Positions 36,385 through 45,807 of a stretch of DNA of 64,000 bases are shown piece after piece. The translations under genes and the position numbers were made by a program. The first letter of the stretch is position 1, and every line of letters starts with the position of its first letter. Origin of the DNA: Pedobacter sp. Leaf250 (GTDB taxonomy: Bacteria > Bacteroidota > Bacteroidia > Sphingobacteriales > Sphingobacteriaceae). Location: positions 60,425 through 124,424 of the forward strand of contig NZ_CAKLBU010000014.1 of assembly GCF_920984735.1 (NCBI RefSeq). The letters are read 5' to 3'. Under the pieces are notes generated by a model, which saw nothing but the letters and a program-made list of their open reading frames with translations, was not told the origin of the DNA and searched no databases.

Positions 36385-37887
36385 ATGAAACGAGCAATTA
36401 TATTAACCTGTATGGTATTCATTTTTACCACTTCTTTTGCCCAAAAATTTAACTGGAATAAGAACCAGGTTATTGCCCATCGTGGCGCATGGAAAATGAA
36501 GAATTTTCCTCAAAATTCCATCGCCTCATTAAATGAGGCGGTAAAACTAGGCTGTTACGGTTCGGAATTCGATGTGTGGATGACCGCCGATAATGTGCTG
36601 GTTGTAAATCACGATCCTGAATTTCAAGGTATGACCATTGAAAAGGTTAAATACGAAGAGTTGTTAACCAAAACCATGAGCAATGGCGAGAAAATCCCAA
36701 CATTGGAAGCATACTTGAAAGCCGGAAAAAAGCAAAAAACAACCAAACTTATTCTTGAAATCAAACCATCTTTAATTAGCAAAGAGCGAGGTATAGAGCT
36801 TACGAACGCTTGTATCGACATGGTTAAAAAAGTTGGCGTAATCGATTGGACAGAATACATCAGTTTTGATTACGATTATTGCAAACGCATTTTACAAGTA
36901 TTGCCTAAGGCCAAAGTTGCTTATTTAAGAGGCGAGATTAGTGCCGAGCAAATGAAAGCTGATAAATTAACCGGGGTAGATTATCACTATAGCGTTTATC
37001 AAAAAGATGGCTGGATTGAAAATGCTCATAAACTGGGATTAAGCGTAAATGCATGGACCGTAAATACTGCCCCGGAAATGCAATGGCTTTTAGCACACAA
37101 CGTAGATTACATTACCACGAATGAGCCTGAACTTACTTTCGGAGAAATAAAGAAAACGCCTGTTGCTATGGGTTGGAAATTAAAATGGGCCGATGAATTT
37201 GATGATAAGGGTTTGCCATTAAGCAAAAATTGGGGTTACGATATTGGTGGAAAAGGTTGGGGAAATAATGAGTTGCAATATTATACCAATGCCGATTCGG
37301 CAAATGCGAAGATCGTTAAAGGAAATTTGAATATCACAGCCATTAAAGCCGATAAAGAAGGCAATAAATATACTTCTGCCAGATTAGTGAGTAAAAATAA
37401 GTTCGACTTTAAATATGGAAGAGTAGAAGTGCGGGCGATGTTGCCTAAAGGAAGAGGTTTATGGCCAGCAATTTGGGCGCTTCCTACTGATTGGAAATAT
37501 GGCGATTGGCCTAAAAGTGGGGAAATTGACATTATGGAACATGTTGGCTACGAACCCGATAGTGTTTACGGAACAGTGCACACAGAAAAGTTCAATCATG
37601 TACTTAAAACCCAGGTTGGCAAAGGCGTAAAAATCAATCCTTACAATACTTACCATGTTTATGCTGTGGAATGGTTTAAGGATAGAATTGATTTCTTTGT
37701 AGATGATCAAAAATATCTGACATTTAAAAATACAGGAAAAGGTGCTCCAGATTGGCCATTCGACCAAAATTTTCATGTAATTTTAAATTTAGCAGTTGGT
37801 GGAAATTGGGGTGGAAAAAATGGTGTCGATGAATCGATATTTCCTGCCACAATGAAAGTGGACTATGTTAGGGTTTACCAGAAGTAA
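36385..37887 (+). CDS. Secreted fusion of glycerophosphodiester phosphodiesterase and GH16 glucanase
   Basis: This 500-residue exported protein has a signal peptide (MKRAIILTCMVFIFTTSFAQ). Domain 1, residues about 26-255, is GDPD: the catalytic HRG at 32-34, metal ligands E61 and D63 in SEFDVW, H76 in VNHDP, and LEIKPSL. Domain 2, about 262-500, is a GH16 beta-glucanase with the catalytic motif GEIDIMEHVG (E380 nucleophile, D382, E385 acid/base) and WPAIWALP. Domain 1 would cut glycerophosphodiesters; domain 2 would cut beta-1,3 or mixed-linkage glucan. Both active sites look intact. The start was set at 36385 because a -7 box covers the earlier possible start. Phospholipase C follows 170 bases downstream. 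Confidence 0.93.
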   Translation: MKRAIILTCMVFIFTTSFAQKFNWNKNQVIAHRGAWKMKNFPQNSIASLNEAVKLGCYGSEFDVWMTADNVLVVNHDPEFQGMTIEKVKYEELLTKTMSNGEKIPTLEAYLKAGKKQKTTKLILEIKPSLISKERGIELTNACIDMVKKVGVIDWTEYISFDYDYCKRILQVLPKAKVAYLRGEISAEQMKADKLTGVDYHYSVYQKDGWIENAHKLGLSVNAWTVNTAPEMQWLLAHNVDYITTNEPELTFGEIKKTPVAMGWKLKWADEFDDKGLPLSKNWGYDIGGKGWGNNELQYYTNADSANAKIVKGNLNITAIKADKEGNKYTSARLVSKNKFDFKYGRVEVRAMLPKGRGLWPAIWALPTDWKYGDWPKSGEIDIMEHVGYEPDSVYGTVHTEKFNHVLKTQVGKGVKINPYNTYHVYAVEWFKDRIDFFVDDQKYLTFKNTGKGAPDWPFDQNFHVILNLAVGGNWGGKNGVDESIFPATMKVDYVRVYQK

Positions 37888-38057
37888 CATCGATGTAAGA
37901 GATTAAATGGAATGGAAGAGCCGAATTTTTAAAGGATTATCTAAGATGAAACTTCTGAATGCCTGCTCACAATTTTTTTACATCCAGGACTAAATACATC
38001 AAACTACAGACTCACGACTTATTCCTACCTTGCAGTATCCAAGCTATTGTATAATTT

Positions 38058-40427
38058 ATGGACTCACGTAGAGAATTTTTAAGAAAGGCAGCTTTGTTTG
38101 CTGGCGCTACGGGTATGGCCAATACTTTACCCAGCTCGGTACTTAAGGCTATGGCAATTAATGCCGAACCTGGCAGTACTTTTCACGATGCCGAGCACAT
38201 TGTTTTTTTAATGCAGGAAAACCGTTCCTTCGACCACATGTTTGGTAAAATGAAAGGAGTTCGGGGCTTTAACGATCCGCATCCGCATATTCAACCTGAT
38301 GGGAACAAAGTCTGGCTACAAAAAGATGGTCAGGGTTATACCTATGTGCCATTTCATGTTGATATTAATAAAACAAAAATTACCTGGCAGGGCGGTTTAC
38401 CACATTCATGGAACGACCAGGTTGCGGCCAGAAATGGCGGAAGATACGATAAGTGGTTTCCCGTAAAATCGGCGATGACATTATCTTATTATGATAGAAG
38501 CGACATACCATTTTATTATGCATTGGCTGATGCATTTACCATTTGCGATCAGCATTTTTGTTCATCCTTAACAGGCACAACACCTAACAGATTGTTCTTT
38601 TTCACAGGAACCATTAGGGGCGAAAAAAGCGCAAATCGCGTAGCCATTGTAAATAACGACCAGGCAGAATCGCAGAATAATGTTTTTGTAGATTGGCCAA
38701 CTTTTCAGGAAACGCTGGAAGATAAGGGAATCGATTGGCGCATCTATCAAAACGAACTTTGGACATCAAAACTTCCGGAGGGGGAAATTGATGATTGGTT
38801 AGGAAATTATGGCGATAATCCGGTTGAATATGTAAAAAGACACCATGTAAAGTTGTCTGCATATTTTAGAAAAAATGGCGACAACACTGTGAAACCCGCA
38901 TTAACCGCTGCCGAAGTTCAGGCTAAATATGATCAATTATCCCAACGGGAAAAAAACCTGATTGATAAGGCTTTTCAAACTAATATAAGCGAAAAAGATT
39001 ATCTGGAATTAGCGCCGTTTACATTTACAAATGATGAGGGAAAATCTGAAACAATTAACATTCCAAAAGGCGATATTTTTCTTCAGTTTAGAAAAGATGT
39101 TGACAGCGGAAAACTCCCTGCGGTTTCGTGGTTGGTAGCTCCGCAACGGTTTTCTGATCATACCAGTTCGCCACTTTATGGTACCTGGTATGTTAGCGAG
39201 GCTTTGGATATTTTAACCAAAAATCCAGAGGTTTGGAAGAAAACCATTTTCATTTTAACCTATGATGAAAACGATGGTTATTTCGACCATCAACCACCTT
39301 TTGTAGTGCCAAATCCTGATGATGCTTCAAGCGGAAAAGTTTCTAATGGAATAAACTTCGCGACAGATTTTGAAAGCAGAAAAGGCAGTCCGATTGGTTT
39401 GGGTTACCGTGTGCCAATGGTTATCGCTTCGCCATGGAGTAAAGGCGGTTTTGTAAATTCACAGGTTTTCGATCATACATCTTCATTAATGTTTATGGAG
39501 AAATGGTTGACTAAAAAAACAGGAAAAAGCATCAAGAGCGACAACATTAGCGATTGGAGAAGAAATATATGCGGCGATTTAACTTCGGTATTTCGAACTT
39601 ACAATGGCGAGGAAATCTTATCTCCCACGCCATTAAAGCGGGAAACTGTTGTAACAAATATCAGTAACGCAAAAAACAAACCTGCTCAAGTTGGCCCTAC
39701 TGCTTTAAACAAAAATGATGTTGCAAAAATCAATAAATTCGAATCATTTTCGGGCCAAACTTCGGTACATGCACCAAAGCAAGAACGGGGTACAAAACCT
39801 GCTTGTGCCTTGCCTTATCAATTATATGTAGATGCTGTTCTGGTAGGAAACGAGGTAGAACTTACTTTTCAATCTGCAAAAACCTTGTTCGGTAGTGAGA
39901 CTGAAACAGTTGGCGCACCATTTACGATGAATACCATCGCCAACTTCAAGGGTGTACAAGGGAAAGTTTGGGCTTATGCGGTTAAAGCGGGAGATACCTT
40001 AACAGACAAAATCGCCATTGAAGATTTTGATAATGAAATTTACGATTTCAGAATTACGGGTCCGAATGGTTTTTACAGGTATTTTACAGGTAATCAAAAG
40101 AATCCTCAAATCAATATCAAAGCTAAAGCAGAACAAGGTGGTTTGGTTACTAAAAAACTGAACGGTAATCTGGTTTTTACTTTCGAAAATAAGGGAACAG
40201 CACCTGTAAATATTCAAATAGTGGATAACAAATATAATTCTGCGAGCCAGAATATTACGTTAAAGCCTAAATCGACCAGTAACGTAGTATTAAATTTATC
40301 TAAAAGTGCACACTGGTATGATTTCAGCATTATTCAAACTGGAAATGCCGTTTTTAAGCATCGCTACGCTGGAAAAATAGAAACTGGAGACATTACAACG
40401 AGTGATCCGTATATGGGTAACGCCTAG
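38058..40427 (+). CDS. Phosphocholine-specific phospholipase C, Tat-exported
   Basis: This 789-residue enzyme of the acid phosphatase/phosphoesterase superfamily hydrolyses phosphatidylcholine or sphingomyelin to phosphocholine. The N-terminus has a twin-arginine signal (SRREFLRKAALFAGATG). Catalytic-domain motifs are HIVFLMQENRSFDHMFG, GTTPNRLFFFTG, DENDGYFDHQPPF and VPMVIASPWSKGGF. Two C-terminal beta domains (about 580-789) match the DUF756 repeats of PlcC/PlcN. Folding in the cytoplasm before export fits a metal-dependent enzyme. The neighbouring GDPD domain would act on glycerophosphodiesters, so the pair fits phospholipid or phosphate scavenging. Confidence 0.95.
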   Translation: MDSRREFLRKAALFAGATGMANTLPSSVLKAMAINAEPGSTFHDAEHIVFLMQENRSFDHMFGKMKGVRGFNDPHPHIQPDGNKVWLQKDGQGYTYVPFHVDINKTKITWQGGLPHSWNDQVAARNGGRYDKWFPVKSAMTLSYYDRSDIPFYYALADAFTICDQHFCSSLTGTTPNRLFFFTGTIRGEKSANRVAIVNNDQAESQNNVFVDWPTFQETLEDKGIDWRIYQNELWTSKLPEGEIDDWLGNYGDNPVEYVKRHHVKLSAYFRKNGDNTVKPALTAAEVQAKYDQLSQREKNLIDKAFQTNISEKDYLELAPFTFTNDEGKSETINIPKGDIFLQFRKDVDSGKLPAVSWLVAPQRFSDHTSSPLYGTWYVSEALDILTKNPEVWKKTIFILTYDENDGYFDHQPPFVVPNPDDASSGKVSNGINFATDFESRKGSPIGLGYRVPMVIASPWSKGGFVNSQVFDHTSSLMFMEKWLTKKTGKSIKSDNISDWRRNICGDLTSVFRTYNGEEILSPTPLKRETVVTNISNAKNKPAQVGPTALNKNDVAKINKFESFSGQTSVHAPKQERGTKPACALPYQLYVDAVLVGNEVELTFQSAKTLFGSETETVGAPFTMNTIANFKGVQGKVWAYAVKAGDTLTDKIAIEDFDNEIYDFRITGPNGFYRYFTGNQKNPQINIKAKAEQGGLVTKKLNGNLVFTFENKGTAPVNIQIVDNKYNSASQNITLKPKSTSNVVLNLSKSAHWYDFSIIQTGNAVFKHRYAGKIETGDITTSDPYMGNA

Positions 40428-40435
40428 AAATATCC

Positions 40436-40450
40436 CCCATTTCGGGTGAT
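40436..40450 (+). promoter_or_regulatory. Candidate response-regulator operator, site 1
   Basis: CCCATTTCGGGTGAT differs at one base from CCCTTTTCGGGTGAT at 44200-44214. Each lies upstream of a transcription unit flanking the LuxR-type regulator gene. A TAnnTTTG-like TTATTTTG starts 29 bases after its centre, the same offset as at site 2. Confidence 0.5.
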
Positions 40451-40484
40451 GGTTTTTGAAAGGAATTATATTTATTTTGTTAAT

Positions 40485-43400
40485 ATGTGCGGTAGTCTGT
40501 TTATCAAAAAGATAAAATGTATAATTCCTTTCCTTCTGCTTTTTGGCATGGAGGTTTCTGCCCAAAGCTATAATTTTACCAATTACAATCTAAAAGATGG
40601 TTTACCTCAATCGCAGGTAATGGCCATTTATCAGGCAAAAGACCGAACGCTTTGGTTGGGCACTTATGGTGGTGTCAGTAATTTCGATGGTAAAGATTTT
40701 ACATCCTACAGCAAAGCAGAAGGTTTAAATTCTAACTCCGTTAATAGCATTGTAGAAGATAACAATGGTCAGATGTTTTTCGGAACCGAAGCCGGAATTA
40801 ATACTCTTAAGCAAGGTAAAATAGCTACGCTATTTAAAGGAGATGGGGCTTCCAATCTCATCAAAGATAAAAATGGAACTGTTTGGGGCTTATCAAGAGG
40901 TAAACTTTTTAATATTAAAAATGGCAAGTTAATTTTTCATTCTGTTACACGGAAATCGATTACTGCTTTAAATGTAGATCAGGCAGGTGATTTATATGCA
41001 GCCTTTTCCGAAGAAGGAATTTACAAACTTAAGGCTAGTAAGTGGACTTTGCTTCAATCTTTTCCTCATGAAATAAAGGGATACGCCATCAGAAAAATTT
41101 TGTTTGATAGGAAGGATAAAGACAAAATTTTTCTTCTTACATCACGTAGCGGCATTTACGTTTTGGCGTCAGGTATAATAACCAAATTTTTTCAGGATGA
41201 TCGGATTAGTGATTATTATGCTCTAGCGCAAGATAATCGTGGGCAAATGTGGATTGGTACCGAGAAAGGTGCATATATGATAGCCAAAAATGGATCAGTA
41301 ATTAGTTATAATGGCGATAATGGTTTAAGTGATAACCAGGTTGATGCCATTTTTAGTGATGCTGAAAATAATATTTGGGTTTCATGTTTCAGCGATGGAT
41401 TTTACAAATATGAAGGCGATGCTTATATCCGTTACAATAAATTTAAGGGACAGAACATTGCCTTACCGGTTAGTGGTTTGGCAGCCGATAAAAATGGTAA
41501 TTTGTGGGTTGGAACATACAATAAAGGCATTTTTAAATACAATGGCAAAGATATTGAGAACATAAAATTACCAGCTTTTAAGGATAAAAAAATATTCTTC
41601 GTTTATGCTGATAAAGCAAAAAACGTTTGGGTATCGGCAAGTGGTAATGGCGTTTGGAAGTATGATGGAAAAAAATTTAATCAGATTTTAAAACCCGAAA
41701 GACTTGATAATAGTTCCATTGTAGAAGATCAGCTAGGTGGTGTTTGGATTAACGGACCAATTTCAGCAACCTATCTAAAAGATGGTAAAATAGATATAAT
41801 ATCGGGTTTTGATGGCTATTCGTCTTGCGGTTATGCATTAACGCCCGACAGTATTTTATTGGGTACATCAACAGGTGTAACCCTTATCAAAAACAAAAAG
41901 ATCGATAAATCATTCCAAATCAAATTACTTCAGGGCACTTTCGTTTTAAATATTATAAAGCACGGAGATAATTTAATATTTGCCACCCTTGGTGATGGAA
42001 TTGTAACATGGAACCTTAAAACCAAATCGGTAAAACGATACGCAGCAATTAATGGATTAAACTCTAACGACGTTTACAGCTTAGCTTTAGATAACAAAAA
42101 TAATTTGTGGGCCGGTACCGGAAGAGGAATTAACAAGTTAACTTTTGATCAAAGCGCCAATGTTTATCAAGTTGAAAAAGGAAATCCTTTAATTGTGGAA
42201 TGCAATCAAAACGCCATCATTAAATACAAAAACAGTATTCTGGTTGGCACAATTACGGGTTTGGTTCAATGTAAAACAACACAATCTCACCAGGGCAAAC
42301 AAAGTCCGTTTATCCATATCGAGCATGTCAACATTTTTCATAAAAACGATAGATCGAAAGATTTAGGTGTTGATTTATTAAGTAACAAAGATCAATTTCA
42401 TCAATTAAATTACAGTGAAAACCATATTTCCATAAGTTTTAAAGGTGTTTTTTTAACCAATCCTGAAAGCGTTTTATACCGTTATAAATTGGTTGGCGTT
42501 GATAACGATTTTAGTAAACCCGTACCAAATACTGAAATTGAGTATTCTTCTATTCGGCCAGGAAGCTATACCTTTCAGGTTTATGCCGTTGCCAATGGAG
42601 AGCAATCGAATATCGAACAATTTAGCTTTACCATAATACCACCTTTTTACGATACCATTTGGTTTAAGATTGGTGCATTTTTGGTGATTATATTTTTAAT
42701 CTGGCTGATTTTTTATTTGATTTTTAAAACCAGAGAAAAGAAAAAAAATCAGTTTGAACGAATTAAATTGATTGAACAGGAAAAAATACGGAAGCAAACT
42801 GCAGAGGATTTTCACGATGATATCGGCAATAAACTCACCAGAATAAATGTTTTGTCAGAAATCCTTGATAAAAAAGTAGCCAGTGAAAATACAGAACAAA
42901 AGGAATTGGTTCGATTGATAAAAGAGAATGCAGGTTTGCTTTATACTGGCACAAAGGATATTCTATGGGCTTTGGATCCGCAAAGCGACAATCTTTATGA
43001 GATTTTGGTACACATAAAAAACTTCGGTATTGATTTGTTTCAAAATACAGGAATAGATTTTAAGATGGAAGGTGTACTGCAAAAACACAGAAAATTACAC
43101 CTTACTATGGAGTTTAACCGCAACCTTACTTTAATTTTTAAGGAAATGTTAAACAACGTTTTAAAACACTCCAACGCTACCCAGGTACTGATGTTAATTG
43201 TAGAATCTGAAGATCAAACCATTAATATTTTAACCACCGATGATGGTGATGGATTTGAGTTGGAAACCGTTGAACGGGGTAGGGGATTGAAGAATATCCA
43301 AACCCGATGCAAACGCATAAAATCAACGTTTCAAATTTCATCTGTTGCAGGAAAGGGAACAACAACTACAATTTCTACGAAAATTATTGTCACAAATTAG
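40485..43400 (+). CDS. Periplasmic-sensing histidine kinase with beta-propeller (Reg_prop/Y_Y_Y) sensor
   Basis: The kinase senses a periplasmic ligand and phosphorylates the response regulator encoded next. From the ATG at 40485 it has 971 residues and a signal peptide (KCIIPFLLLFGMEVSAQ). The sensor consists of many Reg_prop repeats (LWLGTYGGVSNFDG, MWIGTEKGAYMI, LWVGTYNKGIFKYNG) plus a Y_Y_Y domain (VLYRYKLVGVDNDF, SYTFQVYAV). One membrane helix (AFLVIIFLIWLIFYLIF) precedes a HisKA_3-type H-box with the phospho-His in DFHDDIGNKLTR (about residue 777), then HATPase motifs (EMLNNVLKHS, DDGDGFE, GRGLKNI). Earlier in-frame starts at 40446 (GTG) and 40449 (ATG) are possible; they would overlap the candidate operator. 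It lies 57 bases after the phospholipase gene. Confidence 0.93.
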   Translation: MCGSLFIKKIKCIIPFLLLFGMEVSAQSYNFTNYNLKDGLPQSQVMAIYQAKDRTLWLGTYGGVSNFDGKDFTSYSKAEGLNSNSVNSIVEDNNGQMFFGTEAGINTLKQGKIATLFKGDGASNLIKDKNGTVWGLSRGKLFNIKNGKLIFHSVTRKSITALNVDQAGDLYAAFSEEGIYKLKASKWTLLQSFPHEIKGYAIRKILFDRKDKDKIFLLTSRSGIYVLASGIITKFFQDDRISDYYALAQDNRGQMWIGTEKGAYMIAKNGSVISYNGDNGLSDNQVDAIFSDAENNIWVSCFSDGFYKYEGDAYIRYNKFKGQNIALPVSGLAADKNGNLWVGTYNKGIFKYNGKDIENIKLPAFKDKKIFFVYADKAKNVWVSASGNGVWKYDGKKFNQILKPERLDNSSIVEDQLGGVWINGPISATYLKDGKIDIISGFDGYSSCGYALTPDSILLGTSTGVTLIKNKKIDKSFQIKLLQGTFVLNIIKHGDNLIFATLGDGIVTWNLKTKSVKRYAAINGLNSNDVYSLALDNKNNLWAGTGRGINKLTFDQSANVYQVEKGNPLIVECNQNAIIKYKNSILVGTITGLVQCKTTQSHQGKQSPFIHIEHVNIFHKNDRSKDLGVDLLSNKDQFHQLNYSENHISISFKGVFLTNPESVLYRYKLVGVDNDFSKPVPNTEIEYSSIRPGSYTFQVYAVANGEQSNIEQFSFTIIPPFYDTIWFKIGAFLVIIFLIWLIFYLIFKTREKKKNQFERIKLIEQEKIRKQTAEDFHDDIGNKLTRINVLSEILDKKVASENTEQKELVRLIKENAGLLYTGTKDILWALDPQSDNLYEILVHIKNFGIDLFQNTGIDFKMEGVLQKHRKLHLTMEFNRNLTLIFKEMLNNVLKHSNATQVLMLIVESEDQTINILTTDDGDGFELETVERGRGLKNIQTRCKRIKSTFQISSVAGKGTTTTISTKIIVTN

Positions 43401-43435
43401 GCAAAAGACTATCTAAGCAATAAACTTATTAATTA

Positions 43436-44062
43436 ATGAGCACTAATTTAAGGATTGTTTTAATTGAAGATGATGATATCTTGCGAATGGGATATGAATC
43501 ATTACTATCAGATGTAACAGATTTTTCTGTTGTAAATTCCTATGCTTCATATGATTTGGCCAAGAAACAATTGGAACAGGATCATCCTGATGTGATATTG
43601 CTTGATATACAAATGCCGGGAACCAACGGTTTGCAAGCGCTGCCTTTTATCAAGAAAATGTTGCCTCAAACCAATATCGTTATTTTAACCGTATTCGACT
43701 CTCCAGAATTGGTTTTCGAAGCCTTAACAATGGGCGCTGGTGGTTATTTAACTAAAAACTCTACCTCGGCAAAAATTATTGATGCCATACGTGAAGTAAG
43801 TACAGGCGGCGGTGCAATGAGCACAAACGTTGCCAGAATTGTGATGCATTCTTTCCAGAAAAACCTGAATTCGCCACTAACTAAACGTGAAACCGAAATT
43901 TTAGATCGCATTGCAAATGGCCAAACCAAATCTCAAATTGCCAATGATTTATTTATCGATCAGGAAACGGTAAGGAGCCATGTAAAAAATATTTACATCA
44001 AACTTGATGTGAATTCAAAAGCCGATGCCATAAAAACAGCTAAAGAAAAAAGGTTTATCTAA
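43436..44062 (+). CDS. LuxR/NarL family response regulator
   Basis: This 208-residue protein has a receiver domain with the acidic pocket E11 D12 D13, phospho-acceptor D57 in VILLDIQMPG and the T/K pair in VILTVF...YLTKNS. The C-terminal HTH of the LuxR type is LTKRETEILDRIANGQTKSQIANDLFIDQETVRSHVKNIYIKL (positions about 142-190; helix-turn-helix in the TKSQIANDLF-ETVRSHVK part). It lies 35 bases after the kinase gene, in the same operon. The conserved 15-base motif at 40436 and 44200 is a reasonable candidate binding site. Confidence 0.95.
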   Translation: MSTNLRIVLIEDDDILRMGYESLLSDVTDFSVVNSYASYDLAKKQLEQDHPDVILLDIQMPGTNGLQALPFIKKMLPQTNIVILTVFDSPELVFEALTMGAGGYLTKNSTSAKIIDAIREVSTGGGAMSTNVARIVMHSFQKNLNSPLTKRETEILDRIANGQTKSQIANDLFIDQETVRSHVKNIYIKLDVNSKADAIKTAKEKRFI

Positions 44063-44199
44063 TTGCAAACTATAATCTGCAGTTATTTGAGCTAAAATTT
44101 ATCCCGTTCACTCTTGGTGAATTAACCTGCATCATTACCCTGAACCTGGAATATCGCCGCATCTAGTAAATCTTCTCGGAAAAAATAATGCGAAAACCA

Positions 44200-44214
44200 C
44201 CCTTTTCGGGTGAT
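44200..44214 (+). promoter_or_regulatory. Candidate response-regulator operator, site 2
   Basis: CCCTTTTCGGGTGAT, one mismatch to site 1 (40436-40450). It contains an inverted repeat (CACCC/GGGTG). A -7-like TAATTTTA starts at 44236, which places the site near -41, typical for an activator touching RNA polymerase. Confidence 0.5.
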
Positions 44215-44267
44215 TCCCCGAATCCGTTTTCATTTTAATTTTACATCAATCAAACTGAATAATTTTT

Positions 44268-44633
44268 ATGAACGGCTCTTCTAAGTTTTTTTATGTACAA
44301 GTAGCACAACTTAAAGAAGCAAACGATTTTTTCCAAAATATTTTGGGCATGAATACGGAGCCAGTTTCTTTATCTGAGGAGGAAAAATGCATATTGGTGA
44401 AGCCAGATAAAACAACGCAAATTTTCCTTTCGGAGAAAAAACACAATAATCAAACCAGTAAAATAACATTAATGAGTAGCGATTTGCTTGAAGATTATTG
44501 CAGATTAAAGGCCAATGGCGTAGCTTTTTCGAGAATGCCAATTTATTTAAATGAAGGCTTAAGCGCCGCTTTTTCGGATCCATCGGGAAATGAATACATC
44601 ATTTTAGAAAAAAGAAACTACACCGAAGATTAA
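44268..44633 (+). CDS. VOC (glyoxalase-like) family protein
   Basis: This 121-residue protein has the vicinal-oxygen-chelate fold: FFYVQVAQLKEANDFFQNILGM at the start and the closing AAFSDPSGNEYIILEK. Metal-ligand positions are not clearly conserved: the first expected His is replaced in YVQV and the terminal Glu is present in EYIILE. It may therefore be a binding protein rather than an enzyme. It precedes the AraC regulator by ten bases, so the two form one unit. Confidence 0.85.
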   Translation: MNGSSKFFYVQVAQLKEANDFFQNILGMNTEPVSLSEEEKCILVKPDKTTQIFLSEKKHNNQTSKITLMSSDLLEDYCRLKANGVAFSRMPIYLNEGLSAAFSDPSGNEYIILEKRNYTED

Positions 44634-44643
44634 TGCTACTGCT

Positions 44644-45510
44644 ATGAAATACGTTAAAGAATTAAGCAATAAAAACAAAATCGTAACAGAGCATACCTGC
44701 GAATCGGCATATGAGCAGGAAAGTAGTGATTATATGATAAAGTTTGTTTTTAGCGGTGCTGAAGATTGCGAGATTAACAAGCGTAAGTTGAGTATTTATC
44801 CTGATAGCTTTGCGGTATTAAATCAAGGAAGCCATTATAGCAGCCGTATAGATTCCATTACTCCTGTAGATACATTTTCTGTTTCTTTTGGAAAAACGTT
44901 TATCAATGATTTTCACAACACGATTTCAAATAATAGCGAATCTTTACTGGATGGTAAACAGGCTAAAACTGAACCTGTATTTTTAGAATCGCTCTACCCA
45001 TTTACTGGTGATATGCGATTTAATATTTTTCATTTAAAAAATCAGATGGAAAAAGGATTAAACAATGAAATGTTAATTAACGAATACATGCATCATTGTC
45101 TGCTGAACTATTATAAAATCTACAACAAAGAGGTTGTTCAAAAACAAGATCGACTATCTTTTATTAAAACCAAAACGAAAGAAGAGGTTTTGAAAAGGCT
45201 AACACTTGCTAAAGAATACATGAGCAGCAATTACAACCAGAACATAACTTTAGAGCATATTGCAGATTATGCCTGTTTATCGGTTAACCATCTATTGCGA
45301 ACATTTAAGGAAGCTTTTGAAATTAGTCCGTATCAATTTTTAATGCAATTGCGATTGAACAGAGCCAAAAATATGTTGCAAAACACATCTTATTCTCTAA
45401 ATGAAATTGTGGGTTTGGTTGGGTTCGAATGCCCAAGCTCATTTATACGATTATTTAAAAATACCTTCAATATTACACCTTTGAAATACAAGAAAAGTAG
45501 ATTGAATTAA
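44644..45510 (+). CDS. AraC family transcriptional regulator
   Basis: This 288-residue regulator has an N-terminal sensing domain (about 1-160, with a cupin-like strand pattern: YMIKFVFSGAEDCEI, FAVLNQGSHYSSRI). The two HTH motifs of AraC proteins lie at about residues 185-285 (MSSNYNQNITLEHIADYACLSVNHLLRTFK; SLNEIVGLVGFECPSSFIRLFK; NITPLKYKKSR), described here in pieces. The inducer is unknown. It sits directly upstream of the SusC/SusD genes and after a VOC protein, so it could control the uptake operon; a terminator at 45624-45660 separates the two units. Confidence 0.92.
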   Translation: MKYVKELSNKNKIVTEHTCESAYEQESSDYMIKFVFSGAEDCEINKRKLSIYPDSFAVLNQGSHYSSRIDSITPVDTFSVSFGKTFINDFHNTISNNSESLLDGKQAKTEPVFLESLYPFTGDMRFNIFHLKNQMEKGLNNEMLINEYMHHCLLNYYKIYNKEVVQKQDRLSFIKTKTKEEVLKRLTLAKEYMSSNYNQNITLEHIADYACLSVNHLLRTFKEAFEISPYQFLMQLRLNRAKNMLQNTSYSLNEIVGLVGFECPSSFIRLFKNTFNITPLKYKKSRLN

Positions 45511-45623
45511 AATATTTAAATGGTGATTTCTGCATATTTTTAAAATGTACAGTAAGCTATTTTTGAAGTTCTTTCAGGACAAATTTTTGTAGAAGTTTTA
45601 TCCTGTTTAGGTTAATAATGATT

Positions 45624-45660
45624 AAAAAAGCAAACTGCCAGGATTGGGGTTTGCTTTTTT
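45624..45660 (+). terminator. Terminator after the AraC gene
   Basis: AAAAAAGCAAAC (45624-45635) and GTTTGCTTTTTT (45649-45660) form a stem ending in a T run. The rest of the 297-base gap to susC is promoter space with no gene. Confidence 0.85.
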
Positions 45661-45807
45661 GTTTTTAAGCCATCATTCAACCCAAAATTGGTGTTTTTCG
45701 CACATTTTATATTTTGCCATAGCGGTAATTTGCGAATCGATTTGGTTTCATGCGTATCAGCAATAAAACTGAAAAACTAATTATTTACTAACTATTCATT
45801 TAAGAAC

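Noticed and set aside
36373..36387. ATCACCCCAAATATG as a third copy of the response-regulator motif, reversed, at the GDPD-GH16 start
   Set aside because: It matches only 12 of 15 bases and overlaps the start codon; it is too weak to claim without a genome-wide model.
40446..40484. Earlier start of the histidine kinase (GTG 40446 or ATG 40449)
   Set aside because: It would add 12-13 residues before a normal signal peptide and overlap the candidate operator; the ATG at 40485 is preferred, though not proven.
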